Shown: positions 43,697 to 54,283, numbered from the stretch's first letter. The stretch: DNA of 64,000 nucleotides from Bifidobacterium psychraerophilum (GCF_000741705.1 NZ_JGZI01000009.1:248001-312000); one strand, 5' to 3'. The notes: a model not told the origin generated them from the letters alone. Program-made: numbers and translations.

Positions 43697-46444
43697 GTGG
43701 TTACAGCCAAGAAAAGCGCAATTGTCAATAAGCCGGCCGCAGCTGATGCGACTGCCGCGGCTCCGGCCCTGTCTGATGCCGAGCGTGAGGTTGATACGCT
43801 GGTTTCTCGTGGACTGGTTGCTCTCAACAAGTTTGAGCGTTTGAATCAGGAACAGGTCGATCGCATAGTCGCGAAGGCTTCGATTGCGGCCTTGAATCAG
43901 CATCTGGTGCTGGCGAGGTTGGCGGTCGAGGAGACGGGTCGTGGTTTGGTGGAGGATAAGGCCACGAAGAACATCTTCGCGTGCGAGCATGTGACGAATC
44001 ATCTGGCCAGGCAGCGCACGGTGGGTGTGATCGGTGAGGATGACATCAATGGGATCGTGGAGATCGCGGAGCCTGTGGGTGTGGTCGCGGGTGTGACGCC
44101 GGTGACGAATCCGACCTCGACCGCGATTTTCAAGTCCTTGATCGCGTTGAAGACGCGTTGCCCGATCGTGTTCGGTTTCCATCCCTTCGCGCAGCGCTGT
44201 TCGGTCGAGGCGGCACGTGTGGTGCGTGACGCGGCGATCGCGGCGGGGGCGCCGGAGGATTGCATCCAGTGGGTCGAGCATCCCTCGATCGAGGCGACGG
44301 GCGCGCTGATGAAGCATCCGGGAATCGCCACGATCCTGGCGACGGGTGGTCCGGGCATGGTCAAGGCCGCGTATTCCTCGGGCAAGCCCGCCCTGGGTGT
44401 GGGCGCGGGCAACGCGCCGGCGTATGTGGACCGGAACGTGAACGTGAGGCGTGCGGTGAACGATCTGATCCTGTCGAAGCATTTCGACTACGGGATGATC
44501 TGCGCCACCGAGCAGGCCATCATCGCGCATACGGAGGTGTACGCGCGGGTGGTCTCCGAGATGAAGCGACGCAAGGCGTATTTCGTGTCCGGGGAGGAGA
44601 AGGCGAAGCTCGAGGAGTACATGTTCGGCTGCACCGCGTATTCGGGCGGCAGACCGAAGCTGAACTCGGTGGTACCGGGCAAGTCCCCGCAGTACATCGC
44701 CAAGCAGGCGGGCTTCTCGATTCCCGAGGACGCCACGATCCTGGCGGCCGAATGCAGGGAGGTCGGCGAGATGGAGCCCCTGACGATGGAGAAGCTCGCA
44801 CCGGTGCAGGCCGTGCTCGAGGCCAGGGACAAGGACGACGCCTTCGTGATGTGCGAGCGGATGCTCGTGCACGGGGCGGGGCACACCGCCGCGATCCATA
44901 CCGACGACGAGGCCCTGGTGCGTGAGTACGGGCTGCGGATGCACGCGTGCCGCATCATCTGGAACCAGCCCAGCTCGCTGGGTGGCATCGGCGACATCTA
45001 CAACGCGATCGCCCCGTCCCTGACCCTGGGCTGCGGCTCGTACGGCGGCAACTCGGTGTCGGGCAACGTGCAGGCCGTGAACCTGATCAACGTCAAGCGC
45101 ATCGCCCGGAGGAACAACAACATGCAGTGGTTCAAGATCCCCTCGAAGACCTATTTCGAAGCGAACGCGGTGCGCTACCTGCGTGACATGTACGGGATAC
45201 GCAAGGCCGTGATCGTGTGCGACAAGGTCATGGAGCAGCTCGGCATCGTCGACAAGGTCATCGACCAGCTGCGGGCCCGCCCCGAGCTGGTGACCTTCCG
45301 CATCATCGACTACGTCGAGCCCGAGCCCAGCGTGGAGACCGTCGAGCGCGGCGCGAAGATGATGCGCGAGGAGTTCGAACCGGACACCATCATCGCGGTC
45401 GGCGGCGGCAGCCCGATGGACGCCGCGAAGATCATGTGGCTGCTGTACGAGCACCCCGAGATCTCCTTCGCCGACGTGCGCGAGAAATTCTTCGACATCC
45501 GCAAGCGCGCCTTCAAGATCCCCCCGTTGGGCACCAAGGCCAAGCTGGTGTGCATCCCGACCTCGTCGGGCACCGGCTCCGAGGTCACGCCCTTCGCGGT
45601 GATCACCGACCACAAGACCGGGTACAAGTACCCCATCACCGACTACGCGCTCACCCCCTCGGTCGCGATCGTGGACCCGGTCCTGGCGCGCACGCAGCCG
45701 CGCCGCCTGGCCTCGGACGCGGGCTTCGACGCGCTGACGCACACCTTCGAGGCCTACGCCTCGGTGTACGCCAACGACTTCACCGACGCGATGGCCCTGC
45801 ACGGCGCGAAGCTCGTGTGGGACAACCTCGACAACGCCGTGAACAGCGAGGACCCCGAGACCCGCAAGGCCGCGCAGGAGCGGATGCACAACGCCGCCAC
45901 CATGGCCGGCATGGCCTTCGGCTCCGCGTTCCTGGGCATGTGCCACGCGATGGCCCACACCATCGGCGCCCTGTGCCACATCGCGCACGGACGCACCAAC
46001 TCGATCCTGCTGCCCTACGTGATCCGGTACAACGCCGAGGTCCCCGAGGAACCCACCAGCTGGCCCAAGTACAGCGAGTACATCGCCGCCGAACGCTACC
46101 AGGACATCGCCCGCAACCTCGGCCTGGCATGCGACAGCCCCGAACACGCCGTCGAGGCACTGGCCGGCGCGGTCGAGGACTACCGCGACAACAGGCTCGG
46201 CATGGACCCCACCTTCCAGGCCGCCGGTGTGGACGAGGACTACTACTGGAGCGTCCTGGACCAGATCGGCATGCGCGCCTACGAGGACCAGTGCGCGCCC
46301 GCCAACCCCCGCATCCCCCAGATCGAGGACATGAAGGACATCGCCATCGCCGCATACTACGGCATCACCCCCCAGCAAGCCCACACCAAACGCGTCCAAC
46401 GCCAAGGCACCAACGCCACAGAAGAAGCCTCACAACGCGACTGA
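43697..46444 (+). CDS. adhE: Bifunctional acetaldehyde-CoA/alcohol dehydrogenase
   Basis: The 915-residue protein fuses a CoA-acylating aldehyde dehydrogenase (~1-460; catalytic Cys269 in GMICATEQ) to an iron-dependent alcohol dehydrogenase (~480-890; AVGGGSPMDAAKIMW, SGTGSEVTPFAV, and metal-binding His in GMCHAMAHTIGALCHIAHGRTNS). It reduces acetyl-CoA to ethanol and recycles NADH in the bifid shunt; such enzymes form spirosomes. The GTG start follows AAGGAGG. Third positions are almost all G or C from ~44.3 kb on, far more than in neighbours. It is probably a single-gene unit. Confidence 0.97.
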   Translation: MVTAKKSAIVNKPAAADATAAAPALSDAEREVDTLVSRGLVALNKFERLNQEQVDRIVAKASIAALNQHLVLARLAVEETGRGLVEDKATKNIFACEHVTNHLARQRTVGVIGEDDINGIVEIAEPVGVVAGVTPVTNPTSTAIFKSLIALKTRCPIVFGFHPFAQRCSVEAARVVRDAAIAAGAPEDCIQWVEHPSIEATGALMKHPGIATILATGGPGMVKAAYSSGKPALGVGAGNAPAYVDRNVNVRRAVNDLILSKHFDYGMICATEQAIIAHTEVYARVVSEMKRRKAYFVSGEEKAKLEEYMFGCTAYSGGRPKLNSVVPGKSPQYIAKQAGFSIPEDATILAAECREVGEMEPLTMEKLAPVQAVLEARDKDDAFVMCERMLVHGAGHTAAIHTDDEALVREYGLRMHACRIIWNQPSSLGGIGDIYNAIAPSLTLGCGSYGGNSVSGNVQAVNLINVKRIARRNNNMQWFKIPSKTYFEANAVRYLRDMYGIRKAVIVCDKVMEQLGIVDKVIDQLRARPELVTFRIIDYVEPEPSVETVERGAKMMREEFEPDTIIAVGGGSPMDAAKIMWLLYEHPEISFADVREKFFDIRKRAFKIPPLGTKAKLVCIPTSSGTGSEVTPFAVITDHKTGYKYPITDYALTPSVAIVDPVLARTQPRRLASDAGFDALTHTFEAYASVYANDFTDAMALHGAKLVWDNLDNAVNSEDPETRKAAQERMHNAATMAGMAFGSAFLGMCHAMAHTIGALCHIAHGRTNSILLPYVIRYNAEVPEEPTSWPKYSEYIAAERYQDIARNLGLACDSPEHAVEALAGAVEDYRDNRLGMDPTFQAAGVDEDYYWSVLDQIGMRAYEDQCAPANPRIPQIEDMKDIAIAAYYGITPQQAHTKRVQRQGTNATEEASQRD

Positions 46445-46473
46445 ATGAACGGATCTGAGTAACAGATAGAGCT

Positions 46474-46507
46474 GGGCCACGCGCGATTTTCACGTCGCGC
46501 GTGGCCC
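46474..46507 (+). terminator. Terminator after adhE
   Basis: GGGCCACGCGCGA (46474-46486) pairs perfectly with TCGCGCGTGGCCC (46495-46507) over an 8-nt loop; no T-run follows. Confidence 0.65.
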
Positions 46508-46692
46508 ACGTATATGTACCGCGTATGCACATGGCGGTATCTGTGTTCGATGGGTGCGGTCTCGTCTTGATGATGGGCACTGCGGGGTGGCCCATAGGAG
46601 TGGACACACACGAAGGAAAGGCCGGGATAAGAAGGGAATCGAGGCGACACGCCCGGATTCCTCCAGGCCCCGGGTGTGCTTTAATAGAGAAG

Positions 46693-46721
46693 TTGCCTGT
46701 TTTGGGCTCGCACTTTGTAAT
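46693..46721 (+). promoter_or_regulatory. Promoter of the S10 operon
   Basis: TTGCCT (46693-46698) and TGTAAT (46716-46721) are 17 bp apart. The leader to rpsJ is ~160 nt. GCTCGC/GCGAGC flank the -10 region and could form a small hairpin. Nothing else is recognised in the 443-bp gap from adhE to rpsJ. Confidence 0.55.
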
Positions 46722-46887
46722 TAAAAAAGCGAGCGTGGCACAAGGAACGCCCACCGGTGCTCCTTGTTTGGCTGCGCATTGATGTGGTCGGTTTAAGGGA
46801 TATGTCCCGGATAACCGCCTTGCGTCGGTGCCCTCTAGGAACAGGCTGGTAAACAGTATCTAAATCGCTAGGAAAGGGCGGACGGCA

Positions 46888-47196
46888 ATGGCGGGACAGA
46901 AAATCCGCATCAGGCTTAAGTCCTATGACCATGAGGTCATCGACCAGTCGGCGAAGAAAATCGTCGAAACGGTGACGAACGCGGGAGCAACTGTTGTTGG
47001 CCCGGTTCCTCTGCCGACGGAGAAGAACGTGTTCTGTGTTATCCGTTCTCCCCATAAATACAAGGATTCCCGCGAGCATTTTGAGATGCGCACACATAAG
47101 CGTCTCATTGATATCGTCGATCCCACACCTAAGGCTGTGGATTCATTGATGCATATCGATTTGCCTGCGGACGTCAACATCGAAATCAAGCTGTAG
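46888..47196 (+). CDS. rpsJ: 30S ribosomal protein S10
   Basis: A 102-residue S10, full length, with [46 protein letters not shown] and [16 protein letters not shown]. It binds the 3' major domain of 16S rRNA and is also NusE in antitermination. It opens the ribosomal cluster. GGAAAGGGCGG precedes the ATG. Confidence 0.98.
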   Translation: MAGQKIRIRLKSYDHEVIDQSAKKIVETVTNAGATVVGPVPLPTEKNVFCVIRSPHKYKDSREHFEMRTHKRLIDIVDPTPKAVDSLMHIDLPADVNIEIKL

Positions 47197-47212
47197 GGGG
47201 GAGGGAACCATC

Positions 47213-47866
47213 ATGACTTCACAGAAGACGGAACGCACCGCGCTGCTCGGCAAGAAGCTGGGCATGTCGCAGGTCTGGGACGAGAATGGTTTCTTTGTCC
47301 CCGTGACGCTGGTGGATGTGTCCACCAACGTTGTCACCGCGGTGAAAACCGAGGAGACTGACGGATACCAGGCGGTGCAGATCGGCTATGGCCAGATCGA
47401 CCCCACCAAGGTGACCAAGCCTCTTGCAGGTCATTTCGCCAAGGCCGGTGTCACACCTCGTCGTCATCTTGTCGAGGTTCGCACCACCGCAACGGATTCC
47501 TTCCAGCCAGGTCAGGAACTGACCGTCGAGCTGCTCCCCGAGGGAACAGAAGTTGACGTCACAGGCACCACCAAGGGCAAGGGCTTCGCAGGAACCATCA
47601 AGCGCTGGGGCTTCAAGTCCTATCGCCGCACACACGGTTCGCACAAAAACGAGCGTCGTCCCGGTTCAGTCGGGGCATGCGCAACGCCAGGTCGCATTCT
47701 TAAGGGAAAGCGTATGGCAGGTCGTATGGGTAATGACACCGCGACAGTGCAGAACCTCGTCATCGTTTCGGCTGATGCCGAGAACGGCGTGCTCGCTATC
47801 AAGGGCGCTGTCCCAGGGCCACAAGGTAGCATCGTGATCGTCCGTTCAGCAGTGAAGGGAGCCTGA
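47213..47866 (+). CDS. rplC: 50S ribosomal protein L3
   Basis: The 217-residue L3 contains [15 protein letters not shown], the loop [24 protein letters not shown] that reaches the peptidyl-transferase centre, and [14 protein letters not shown]. It initiates 50S assembly. GGGGGAGGG lies before the ATG. Confidence 0.98.
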   Translation: MTSQKTERTALLGKKLGMSQVWDENGFFVPVTLVDVSTNVVTAVKTEETDGYQAVQIGYGQIDPTKVTKPLAGHFAKAGVTPRRHLVEVRTTATDSFQPGQELTVELLPEGTEVDVTGTTKGKGFAGTIKRWGFKSYRRTHGSHKNERRPGSVGACATPGRILKGKRMAGRMGNDTATVQNLVIVSADAENGVLAIKGAVPGPQGSIVIVRSAVKGA

Positions 47867-47871
47867 TCATC

Positions 47872-48561
47872 ATGGCAAACAAGACTGAGAACGTCACAGT
47901 TCTGAACGTCACGGATGCGAAGGGCGCTTCCGCCGGCTCGGTGGATGTACCTGGAGAGATCTTCGGTATCGCTGCTGAGGATATTCAGGCTCATGTGCCG
48001 CTGGTGCATCAGGTAGTCGTGGCTCAGCTGGCCGCTGCCCGACAGGGCACCCACGCTGTGCGCACCCGCTCCACCATTTCAGGTGGCGGCAGGAAGCCAT
48101 GGAAGCAGAAGGGCACCGGTCGTGCTCGTCAGGGTTCCATTCGCTCTCCTCAGTGGGCAGGCGGTGCAGTCGTGCACGGACCGCAGCCTCGTGACTACAG
48201 CCAGAGGACCCCGAAGAAGATGAAGGCCGCGGCTCTGCGTTATGTGATCTCGGATCGCGCCAACGCCGGTCGTGTGCATGTCGTCGATTTCGGAATCACC
48301 GATAAGCCTTCAACCAAGACAGCCAACGCCGTCCTGCTGCAGGCTGCCGAGAACCGTTTCGCAACCGTTGTCCTTTCACGCGAGAACGTGAACGAGTGGC
48401 TTTCCGTAAGGAACATCCCCACCGTGCACGTCATTTTCGCCGATCAGCTCAACACGTATGACGTGGTGACAGCCGAGGATCTCGTTTTCACCAAGGAAGG
48501 CCTTGAGGCTTTCGTTGAGGCGAAGACCGGTTCCAAGACCGAATCCGCTAAGGAGGCCTGA
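47872..48561 (+). CDS. rplD: 50S ribosomal protein L4
   Basis: The 229-residue L4 has the exit-tunnel loop region [21 protein letters not shown] and [19 protein letters not shown]. It lines the peptide exit tunnel. It starts 5 nt after rplC, so the genes are translationally close. In other bacteria L4 represses the S10 operon; no such site can be defined here. Confidence 0.98.
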   Translation: MANKTENVTVLNVTDAKGASAGSVDVPGEIFGIAAEDIQAHVPLVHQVVVAQLAAARQGTHAVRTRSTISGGGRKPWKQKGTGRARQGSIRSPQWAGGAVVHGPQPRDYSQRTPKKMKAAALRYVISDRANAGRVHVVDFGITDKPSTKTANAVLLQAAENRFATVVLSRENVNEWLSVRNIPTVHVIFADQLNTYDVVTAEDLVFTKEGLEAFVEAKTGSKTESAKEA

Positions 48562-48566
48562 TTTCA

Positions 48567-48863
48567 ATGTCAGCTATCCACAAGCCATCGCACGATGTCA
48601 TCATCAAGCCAGTCGTTTCTGAGAAGAGCTACGCAAATTCCGACCGCGGTCAATACACCTTCCTGGTGGTCCCAACTGCGAACAAGGTTCAGATCAAGCA
48701 GGCGATTGAGCAGATCTTCAATGTCAAGGTGACGAATGTCAACACCCTCAACCGCGCAGGCAAACGCCAGCGCACCCGCACCGGTTTCGGCCAGCGTGTT
48801 TCCCAGAAGCGCGCCATCGTCACCGTTGCCAAGGGTCAGACCATCGACATCTTCGGCAACTGA
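48567..48863 (+). CDS. rplW: 50S ribosomal protein L23
   Basis: The 98-residue L23 has [34 protein letters not shown] and [16 protein letters not shown]. It sits at the tunnel exit and docks trigger factor and SRP. TAAGGAGG precedes the ATG by a normal distance. Confidence 0.98.
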   Translation: MSAIHKPSHDVIIKPVVSEKSYANSDRGQYTFLVVPTANKVQIKQAIEQIFNVKVTNVNTLNRAGKRQRTRTGFGQRVSQKRAIVTVAKGQTIDIFGN

Positions 48864-48896
48864 AGGCTAGCCGAGAAAGTTAGGAAGAACTAGATT

Positions 48897-49727
48897 ATGG
48901 CTATCCGCACATACAAGCCGACGACCGCCGGTCGTCGCAACGCCTCGGTCTCGGATTTCGCTGAGATCACGCGTTCAACGCCTGAGAAGTCCTTGTTGAG
49001 GAAGCTCAGCAAGACCGGTGGGCGCAATTCATACGGACGCATCACCAGCCGCCATCGCGGTGGTGGTCATAAGCGCCAGTACCGTCTCATCGATTTCAAG
49101 CGTTGGGACAAGGACGGCGTGCCAGCAACGGTCGCGCATATCGAGTATGACCCGAACCGTTCCGCACGTATCGCACTGCTGCACTTCGCCGATGGCGAGA
49201 AGCGTTACATCGTCGCACCTGAAGGAATTCATCAGGGCGATCGCATCGAGACCGGTGCCGAGGCTGATATCAAGCCAGGCAACAATCTCCCGCTTCGCAA
49301 CATCCCTACAGGTACCGTCATCCATGCGATTGAGCTTCGTCCACTTGGTGGCGCGAAGATCGCCCGCTCTGCCGGCGCTGCCGTGCAGCTGGTGGCAAAG
49401 GATGGTGCGTTCGCGCAGCTCCGTATGCCTTCAGGCGAGATCAGGAACGTCGATGCCCGTTGCCGCGCAACGGTGGGTGAGGTCGGCAACTCCGATCACG
49501 CCAACCTGCAGCTTGGTAAGGCAGGACGCGCTCGTTGGGTTGGCAAGCGTCCGATCACCCGTGGTGAGTCCATGAACCCTGTTGACCATCCACATGGTGG
49601 CCGTACCCGCGGTGGCAAGCCGCCGGTGTCTCCTTGGGGCAAGGGCGAGGTTCGTACTCGTCATCCAAAGAAGGCTTCGAACAAGATGATTGTTCGTCGT
49701 CGTCCCAATGGCAAGAACCGCAAGTAA
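48897..49727 (+). CDS. rplB: 50S ribosomal protein L2
   Basis: The 276-residue L2 shows the [15 protein letters not shown] start, [17 protein letters not shown] and the conserved [18 protein letters not shown] segment with the His important for peptidyl-transferase assembly. Confidence 0.98.
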   Translation: MAIRTYKPTTAGRRNASVSDFAEITRSTPEKSLLRKLSKTGGRNSYGRITSRHRGGGHKRQYRLIDFKRWDKDGVPATVAHIEYDPNRSARIALLHFADGEKRYIVAPEGIHQGDRIETGAEADIKPGNNLPLRNIPTGTVIHAIELRPLGGAKIARSAGAAVQLVAKDGAFAQLRMPSGEIRNVDARCRATVGEVGNSDHANLQLGKAGRARWVGKRPITRGESMNPVDHPHGGRTRGGKPPVSPWGKGEVRTRHPKKASNKMIVRRRPNGKNRK

Positions 49728-49742
49728 GGGAGTTTCGAAAAG

Positions 49743-50021
49743 ATGACTCGTAGCATCAAGAAGGGCCCATTCGTTGACGCCCACTTGCAGAAGAAAGTCG
49801 ACGATCAGAACGAGAAGGGCACGAAGAATGTCATCAAGACATGGTCGCGCCGTTCGATGATCACACCTGACTTCATTGGGCACACCTTCGCTGTCCATGA
49901 TGGCCGTAAGCACGTCCCGGTGTTCGTCACCGAGTCGATGGTTGGCCACAAGCTCGGGGAGTTCGCTCCAACACGTACCTTCAAGGGGCACGTGAAGGAT
50001 GACAAGAAAGCACGCCGCTGA
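49743..50021 (+). CDS. rpsS: 30S ribosomal protein S19
   Basis: The 92-residue S19 begins [15 protein letters not shown] and contains [21 protein letters not shown] and [15 protein letters not shown]. It is part of the 30S head and contacts S13 and the A-site tRNA. Confidence 0.98.
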   Translation: MTRSIKKGPFVDAHLQKKVDDQNEKGTKNVIKTWSRRSMITPDFIGHTFAVHDGRKHVPVFVTESMVGHKLGEFAPTRTFKGHVKDDKKARR

Positions 50022-50042
50022 GGCGAGGAAGAGTAGAGACAC

Positions 50043-50402
50043 ATGGAAGCTAAAGCTATCGCTCGTCACGTACGCGTGACGCCGCGCAAGGCTCGCCGCG
50101 TCGTCAACCTCATCCGAGGCAAGCAGGCGACCGAGGCGGTAACCGTTCTCAAGTTCGCTCCTCAGGATGCGGCGGTTCCGGTTCGCAAGGTTCTGGAAAG
50201 TGCAATCGCAAATGCCCGCGTCAAAGCGGACAAGGCGAATGAGCCTTTCCGCGAGAACGACCTTGTGATCAAGGAAACGTATGTGGATGAGGGCGTGACT
50301 CTCAAGCGTTTCAGGGCTCGCGCCCAGGGACGTGCGGCGCGTATCAACAAGCGCACCAGCCACATCACAGTCATTGTCGCCGATAAGGAAGGAGCCCGAT
50401 AA
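50043..50402 (+). CDS. rplV: 50S ribosomal protein L22
   Basis: The 119-residue L22 begins with [20 protein letters not shown] and has the tunnel-lining hairpin [20 protein letters not shown]. Its TAA overlaps the next ATG by one base. Confidence 0.98.
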   Translation: MEAKAIARHVRVTPRKARRVVNLIRGKQATEAVTVLKFAPQDAAVPVRKVLESAIANARVKADKANEPFRENDLVIKETYVDEGVTLKRFRARAQGRAARINKRTSHITVIVADKEGAR

Positions 50403-51229
50403 TGGGACAGAAGATTAACCCCTTAGGGTACCGCCTCGGCATCACCGAGGATCACCGCAGCAAGTGGTTCTCAGATTCCAACAAGTCAGGTGAGCGTTAC
50501 CGCGACTTCGTGCTTGAAGATGACAAGATCCGCAAGATCATGAACAAGGATCTTGAGCGTGCAGGCGTGTCCCGCATCGTCATCGAGCGCACGAGGGATC
50601 GCGTGCGTGTGGACATCCACACGGCGCGTCCAGGTATTGTGATCGGTCGTCGTGGTGCTGAAGCAGAGCGTGTGCGTGCCAAGCTGGAGAAGCTGACGGG
50701 CAAGCAGGTTCAGCTCAACATCTTCGAAGTGAAGAACGCCACCATCGACGCCCAGTTGGTTGCCCAGGGAATCGCCGAGCAGCTGACCAATCGTGTGACC
50801 TTCCGTCGCGCGATGCGTAAGGCTCAGCAGGATGCCATGCGCGCAGGCGCCAAGGGTATTCGTATCAAGCTCGCAGGCCGTCTTGGTGGAGCGGAAATGA
50901 GCCGTTCGGAGTTCTACCGTGAGGGACGCGTTCCTCTGCAGACTCTCCGTGCACTCATTGATTACGGCTTCTTCGAAGCACGTACCACTTACGGACGCAT
51001 CGGTGTCAAGGTCTGGATCTACAAGGGCGACATGACCGAGCGCGAGTTCGAAGAGCAGCAGGCCCAGCAGGGCAGCCGTCAGGGCCGTCGTGGCTCCGAT
51101 CGCAGGCCACGCAGAGGCTCCCGCCCAGAGGGTCAGTCTCAGCAGACCGCACCTGCCCAGGGTTCACCAAGCAAGAGCGCACCGGTCGCTGCCGAGTCGG
51201 CACCTGCCGCAACGGAAGTAAAGGAGTGA
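50402..51229 (+). CDS. rpsC: 30S ribosomal protein S3
   Basis: The 275-residue S3 has [13 protein letters not shown], a KH domain with [15 protein letters not shown], and [17 protein letters not shown]. It forms the mRNA entry channel. The C-terminal ~60 residues are a Gln/Arg/Ala/Pro-rich extension typical of actinobacterial S3. It overlaps rplV by one base. Confidence 0.98.
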   Translation: MGQKINPLGYRLGITEDHRSKWFSDSNKSGERYRDFVLEDDKIRKIMNKDLERAGVSRIVIERTRDRVRVDIHTARPGIVIGRRGAEAERVRAKLEKLTGKQVQLNIFEVKNATIDAQLVAQGIAEQLTNRVTFRRAMRKAQQDAMRAGAKGIRIKLAGRLGGAEMSRSEFYREGRVPLQTLRALIDYGFFEARTTYGRIGVKVWIYKGDMTEREFEEQQAQQGSRQGRRGSDRRPRRGSRPEGQSQQTAPAQGSPSKSAPVAAESAPAATEVKE

Positions 51230-51233
51230 GCGG

Positions 51234-51653
51234 ATGCTTATCCCAAAGAGGACTAAATACCGCAAGCAGCATCGTCCTACACGTAGGGGCATGTCAAAGG
51301 GCGGAACCGAAATCGCTTTCGGCGATTACGGCATCCAGGCTCTCGCACCTGCATATGTGACGAACCGTCAGATCGAGGCAGCTCGTATCGCCATGACCCG
51401 CTACATCAAGCGTGGCGGTCGTGTGTGGATCACGATCTTCCCTGATCGTCCGTTGACCAAGCACGCACTCGGCGCCCGAATGGGTTCCGGTAAGGGTGCT
51501 CCTGAGTTTTGGGTGGCCAACATTCACCCGGGACGCGTAATGTTCGAGATCGGTGGCGTCACCGATGATGTAGCTCGTGAGGCTCTGCGTCGTGCAATCG
51601 ACAAGCTCCCCATGAAGTGCAGGATTATCGCTCGTGAAGGCGGTGACATCTGA
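51234..51653 (+). CDS. rplP: 50S ribosomal protein L16
   Basis: The 139-residue L16 begins [24 protein letters not shown] and contains [10 protein letters not shown]-like and [16 protein letters not shown] segments. It organises the A site and aminoacyl end of tRNA. AAAGGAGTG precedes the ATG; the stop overlaps the next start (TGATG). Confidence 0.98.
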   Translation: MLIPKRTKYRKQHRPTRRGMSKGGTEIAFGDYGIQALAPAYVTNRQIEAARIAMTRYIKRGGRVWITIFPDRPLTKHALGARMGSGKGAPEFWVANIHPGRVMFEIGGVTDDVAREALRRAIDKLPMKCRIIAREGGDI

Positions 51654-51922
51654 TGTCAGTCGGAACAGCAGAATACACAATCAAGAATCTTGGCGAGAAG
51701 ACCAACGTGGAGATTGAGGACTTCCTGAAGAAGTCCAAGGAGGAGCTGTTCAACCTCCGTTTCCAGTCGGCCACCAGTCAGCTCGACAACTCTGCACGCC
51801 TCAAGGCAGTGAAGCGCGATATCGCCAGGATGTACACCATCCTGCGCGAGCGCGAGCTGGGCATCAGCCCGGAGCCGGAAGCAGCCGCAGAGTCCAAAAC
51901 CAGCGAAGCTGAGGAGAAGTAA
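51653..51922 (+). CDS. rpmC: 50S ribosomal protein L29
   Basis: The 89-residue L29 has the helical-hairpin core [20 protein letters not shown] and [18 protein letters not shown], followed by a ~20-residue acidic C-terminal extension. It lies beside L23 at the tunnel exit. It overlaps rplP by one base. Confidence 0.96.
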   Translation: MSVGTAEYTIKNLGEKTNVEIEDFLKKSKEELFNLRFQSATSQLDNSARLKAVKRDIARMYTILRERELGISPEPEAAAESKTSEAEEK

Positions 51923-51924
51923 GC

Positions 51925-52191
51925 ATGGCTGAGAAGCAAGAGCGCAACTTCCGCAAGGTTCGTCGCGGATACGTCGTGTCCGAAAAAGCGGACAAGACGG
52001 TCACGGTAGAACTCGAGCAGCGTTCGACCCACCCCCTGTACGGCAAGGTGGTTCGTTCGAATCGCACGGTCAAGGTCCATGACGAGCAGAACGCGGCGCA
52101 TGTTGGCGACCTCGTGAGTATCATGGAGACTCGGCCCCTGAGCAAGACCAAGCGTTGGCGCCTCGAATCCATTGTGGAGCGCGCCAAGTAA
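51925..52191 (+). CDS. rpsQ: 30S ribosomal protein S17
   Basis: The 88-residue S17 is an OB-fold protein: [40 protein letters not shown] and [14 protein letters not shown]. It is a primary 16S rRNA binder. It is followed by an unusually long hairpin before rplN. Confidence 0.98.
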   Translation: MAEKQERNFRKVRRGYVVSEKADKTVTVELEQRSTHPLYGKVVRSNRTVKVHDEQNAAHVGDLVSIMETRPLSKTKRWRLESIVERAK

Positions 52192-52208
52192 ACAAGTTCG
52201 GCAAGGCT

Positions 52209-52277
52209 CCGCACACACCCGGATGGTGCGCGTTTGAATCCCGTTGGGAGGATTGCGCACCATCCGAGTGTGTGGGG
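52209..52277 (+). other. Long imperfect hairpin between rpsQ and rplN
   Basis: The 23-nt arms 52209-52231 and 52255-52277 pair at 21 of 23 positions; the loop is 23 nt and contains a small CCC/GGG stem. There is no T-run. It fills the only sizeable gap at the S10/spc boundary and may be an RNA-processing or regulatory site. The rplN ribosome site (AAGGAG) lies just downstream. Confidence 0.65.
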
Positions 52278-52303
52278 AGAACCAGCTCGGCTAAGGAGAA
52301 TCA

Positions 52304-52672
52304 ATGATTCAGCAGGAATCGCGGCTTCATGTCGCCGACAACACGGGTGCCAAGGAGATCTTGGCTATCCGAGTGCTCGGCGGATCGAAGCGTCGCTATG
52401 CCGGCATTGGCGATGTCATCGTCGCCTCCGTCAAGGATGCCATCCCCGGCGGGTCGGTCAAGAAGGGCGAGGTCGTCAAGGCCGTCATCGTCCGTACAGT
52501 AAAGGAACACCGTCGCACTGACGGCTCCTACATCAAGTTCGACGAGAATGCGGCTGTCATCCTGGGCTCCGGTCGTGAGCCAAAGGGCACTCGTATTTTC
52601 GGACCGGTCGGTCGTGAACTGCGCGACAAGCGCTTCATGAAGATCGTGTCTCTCGCACCGGAGGTGATCTGA
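52304..52672 (+). CDS. rplN: 50S ribosomal protein L14
   Basis: The 122-residue L14 has [35 protein letters not shown] and [27 protein letters not shown]. It forms an intersubunit bridge and is the docking site of RsfS. TAAGGAG precedes the ATG. It is the first gene of the spc part of the cluster. Confidence 0.98.
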   Translation: MIQQESRLHVADNTGAKEILAIRVLGGSKRRYAGIGDVIVASVKDAIPGGSVKKGEVVKAVIVRTVKEHRRTDGSYIKFDENAAVILGSGREPKGTRIFGPVGRELRDKRFMKIVSLAPEVI

Positions 52673-52673
52673 G

Positions 52674-53015
52674 ATGGTAGCCAAGATCAAGACAGGCGAT
52701 CAGGTCAAGGTCATTCGCGGCAAGGATCGCGGCAAGGAAGGCAAGGTTTCCCGTGTGCTTTCCAATGACCGTCTGATCGTCGAGGGCGTCCAGATCGTCA
52801 AGAAGCACGTGCGTGCAACCCAGCAGGGTGAGCAGGCGGGAATCGTCTCTGTGGAGGCTCCGATTCACCGCTCGAACGTGATGGTCGTCGATCCCGAGAC
52901 GAAGGCACCTACCCGCGTGGGTGTTGTCGTGAAGGAAGAAGCGCGTGACGGCAAGGTCAAGACCGTGCGTGTGCGCGTCGCAAAGAAATCAGGCAAGGAG
53001 CTGGCAGATGAGTGA
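52674..53015 (+). CDS. rplX: 50S ribosomal protein L24
   Basis: The 113-residue L24 carries the KOW motif [22 protein letters not shown] and later [15 protein letters not shown]. It is an assembly initiator. It begins 1 nt after the rplN stop and overlaps rplE by 8 nt. Confidence 0.97.
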   Translation: MVAKIKTGDQVKVIRGKDRGKEGKVSRVLSNDRLIVEGVQIVKKHVRATQQGEQAGIVSVEAPIHRSNVMVVDPETKAPTRVGVVVKEEARDGKVKTVRVRVAKKSGKELADE

Positions 53016-53595
53016 TACCACTGTTGAAACAAGCACAGTAGAAACACCTGCTCTCCCACGCTTGAAGCAGCAATACAACGAGCAGATCGTGGCCGAGCTG
53101 GAGAAGGAATTCTCCTACTCGAACCCGATGCAGGTTGCCCGCATCCAGAAGGTTGTTGTCTCAATGGGCGTCGGTGCCGCAGCGCGCGACTCCAAGCTCA
53201 TCGAGGGAGCCATCAAGGATCTCACCAAGATCACCGGCCAGAAGCCGAAGGTCACGAAGGCCAAGAAGTCCGTCGCACAGTTCCATCTGCGCGAAGGCCA
53301 GGCCATCGGTGCCTATGTGACGCTTCGCGGCGATCGCATGTGGGAGTTCCTCGATCGTCTGCTGTCCCTGGCTCTGCCTCGTATCCGTGATTTCCGCGGT
53401 ATCGACGCGAAGCAGTTCGACGGCAATGGCAACTACAACTTCGGTCTTACGGAACAGTCGATGTTCCACGAGATCGACCCTGATGAGATTGATCACCAGC
53501 GCGGTATGGATATTACCGTGGTGACCAGCACCAAGGATGACCAGGAAGCTCGCGTGCTGTTGAAGCACCTCGGCTTCCCTTTCAAGGAGAACTGA
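53008..53595 (+). CDS. rplE: 50S ribosomal protein L5
   Basis: The 195-residue L5 contains [50 protein letters not shown] and [23 protein letters not shown]. It binds 5S rRNA and touches the P-site tRNA. ATG 53008, preceded by AAGGAG, lies inside the end of rplX in another frame. Confidence 0.97.
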   Translation: MSDTTVETSTVETPALPRLKQQYNEQIVAELEKEFSYSNPMQVARIQKVVVSMGVGAAARDSKLIEGAIKDLTKITGQKPKVTKAKKSVAQFHLREGQAIGAYVTLRGDRMWEFLDRLLSLALPRIRDFRGIDAKQFDGNGNYNFGLTEQSMFHEIDPDEIDHQRGMDITVVTSTKDDQEARVLLKHLGFPFKEN

Positions 53596-53596
53596 T

Positions 53597-53782
53597 ATGG
53601 CGAAAACCGCTCTGAAGAACAAAGCGGCCGCAAAGCCGAAGTTCAAGGTACGTGGCTACACGCGCTGCGAGGTCTGCGGTCGTCCTCATTCCGTATACCG
53701 CAAGTTCGGTTTGTGCCGCGTCTGCCTTCGTGAGAAGGCCCACCGTGGCGAACTGCCCGGAGTTACGAAGTCCAGTTGGTAA
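53597..53782 (+). CDS. rpsN: 30S ribosomal protein S14 type Z (zinc form)
   Basis: The short 61-residue form has four cysteines (24, 27, 40, 43) for zinc: [20 protein letters not shown]. The C-terminus [11 protein letters not shown] is conserved. It starts just after rplE; AAGGAG precedes the ATG. Confidence 0.98.
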   Translation: MAKTALKNKAAAKPKFKVRGYTRCEVCGRPHSVYRKFGLCRVCLREKAHRGELPGVTKSSW

Positions 53783-53867
53783 AGATCGACGCTGAAGGTC
53801 CGCGGTTCAAGCACTGATTCCAGTGTGAGAGCGGCGGAAACCACCGCGAGGAAGGGCACAAGCCCAC

Positions 53868-54266
53868 ATGACAATGACAGATCCTATCGCAGACATGCTG
53901 ACGCGTCTGCGTAATGCGAGTGCGGCAAAACACGAGACCGTGGATATGCCGTATTCCAAATTCAAAGCGAATATCGCTCAGATTCTGAAGCGTGAAGGCT
54001 TTATCGCTGACTTCTCCTCGAAAGAGGCGAAGGTCGGTCAGACTCTTGAGGTAGCACTCAAGTACGGAGCACACGGAGAACAGAGCATTCAGGGCATCAA
54101 GCGTGTCTCGAAGCCTGGCCTGCGCCGCTACGCCAAGTCTGATTCGCTCCCCATGCCACTTGGGGGCCTCGGTATCGCCATAATCTCGACCAGCTCGGGA
54201 TTGCTAACCCAAAAAGAGTGCCTCGACCGGGGCATTGGCGGCGAAATCGTCGCCTACGTGTGGTGA
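53868..54266 (+). CDS. rpsH: 30S ribosomal protein S8
   Basis: The 132-residue S8 has [27 protein letters not shown] and the C-terminal [20 protein letters not shown]. It is a primary 16S rRNA binder and, in other bacteria, represses the spc operon. The 85 nt upstream include small inverted repeats that could be a binding site, but none matches a known S8 target clearly. Confidence 0.98.
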   Translation: MTMTDPIADMLTRLRNASAAKHETVDMPYSKFKANIAQILKREGFIADFSSKEAKVGQTLEVALKYGAHGEQSIQGIKRVSKPGLRRYAKSDSLPMPLGGLGIAIISTSSGLLTQKECLDRGIGGEIVAYVW

Positions 54267-54283
54267 GAAAGGAGAGCTGAAAC

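Noticed and set aside
43661-46405. A 914-codon open frame on the minus strand covering adhE
   Set aside because: Its product is a His/Arg/Gly/Val-rich shadow with no domain. It arises because adhE has nearly all G/C third positions, which removes stop codons on the other strand.
52209-52277. Intrinsic terminator between rpsQ and rplN
   Set aside because: No T-run follows and the spc genes continue at once on the same strand; kept as an unexplained hairpin.
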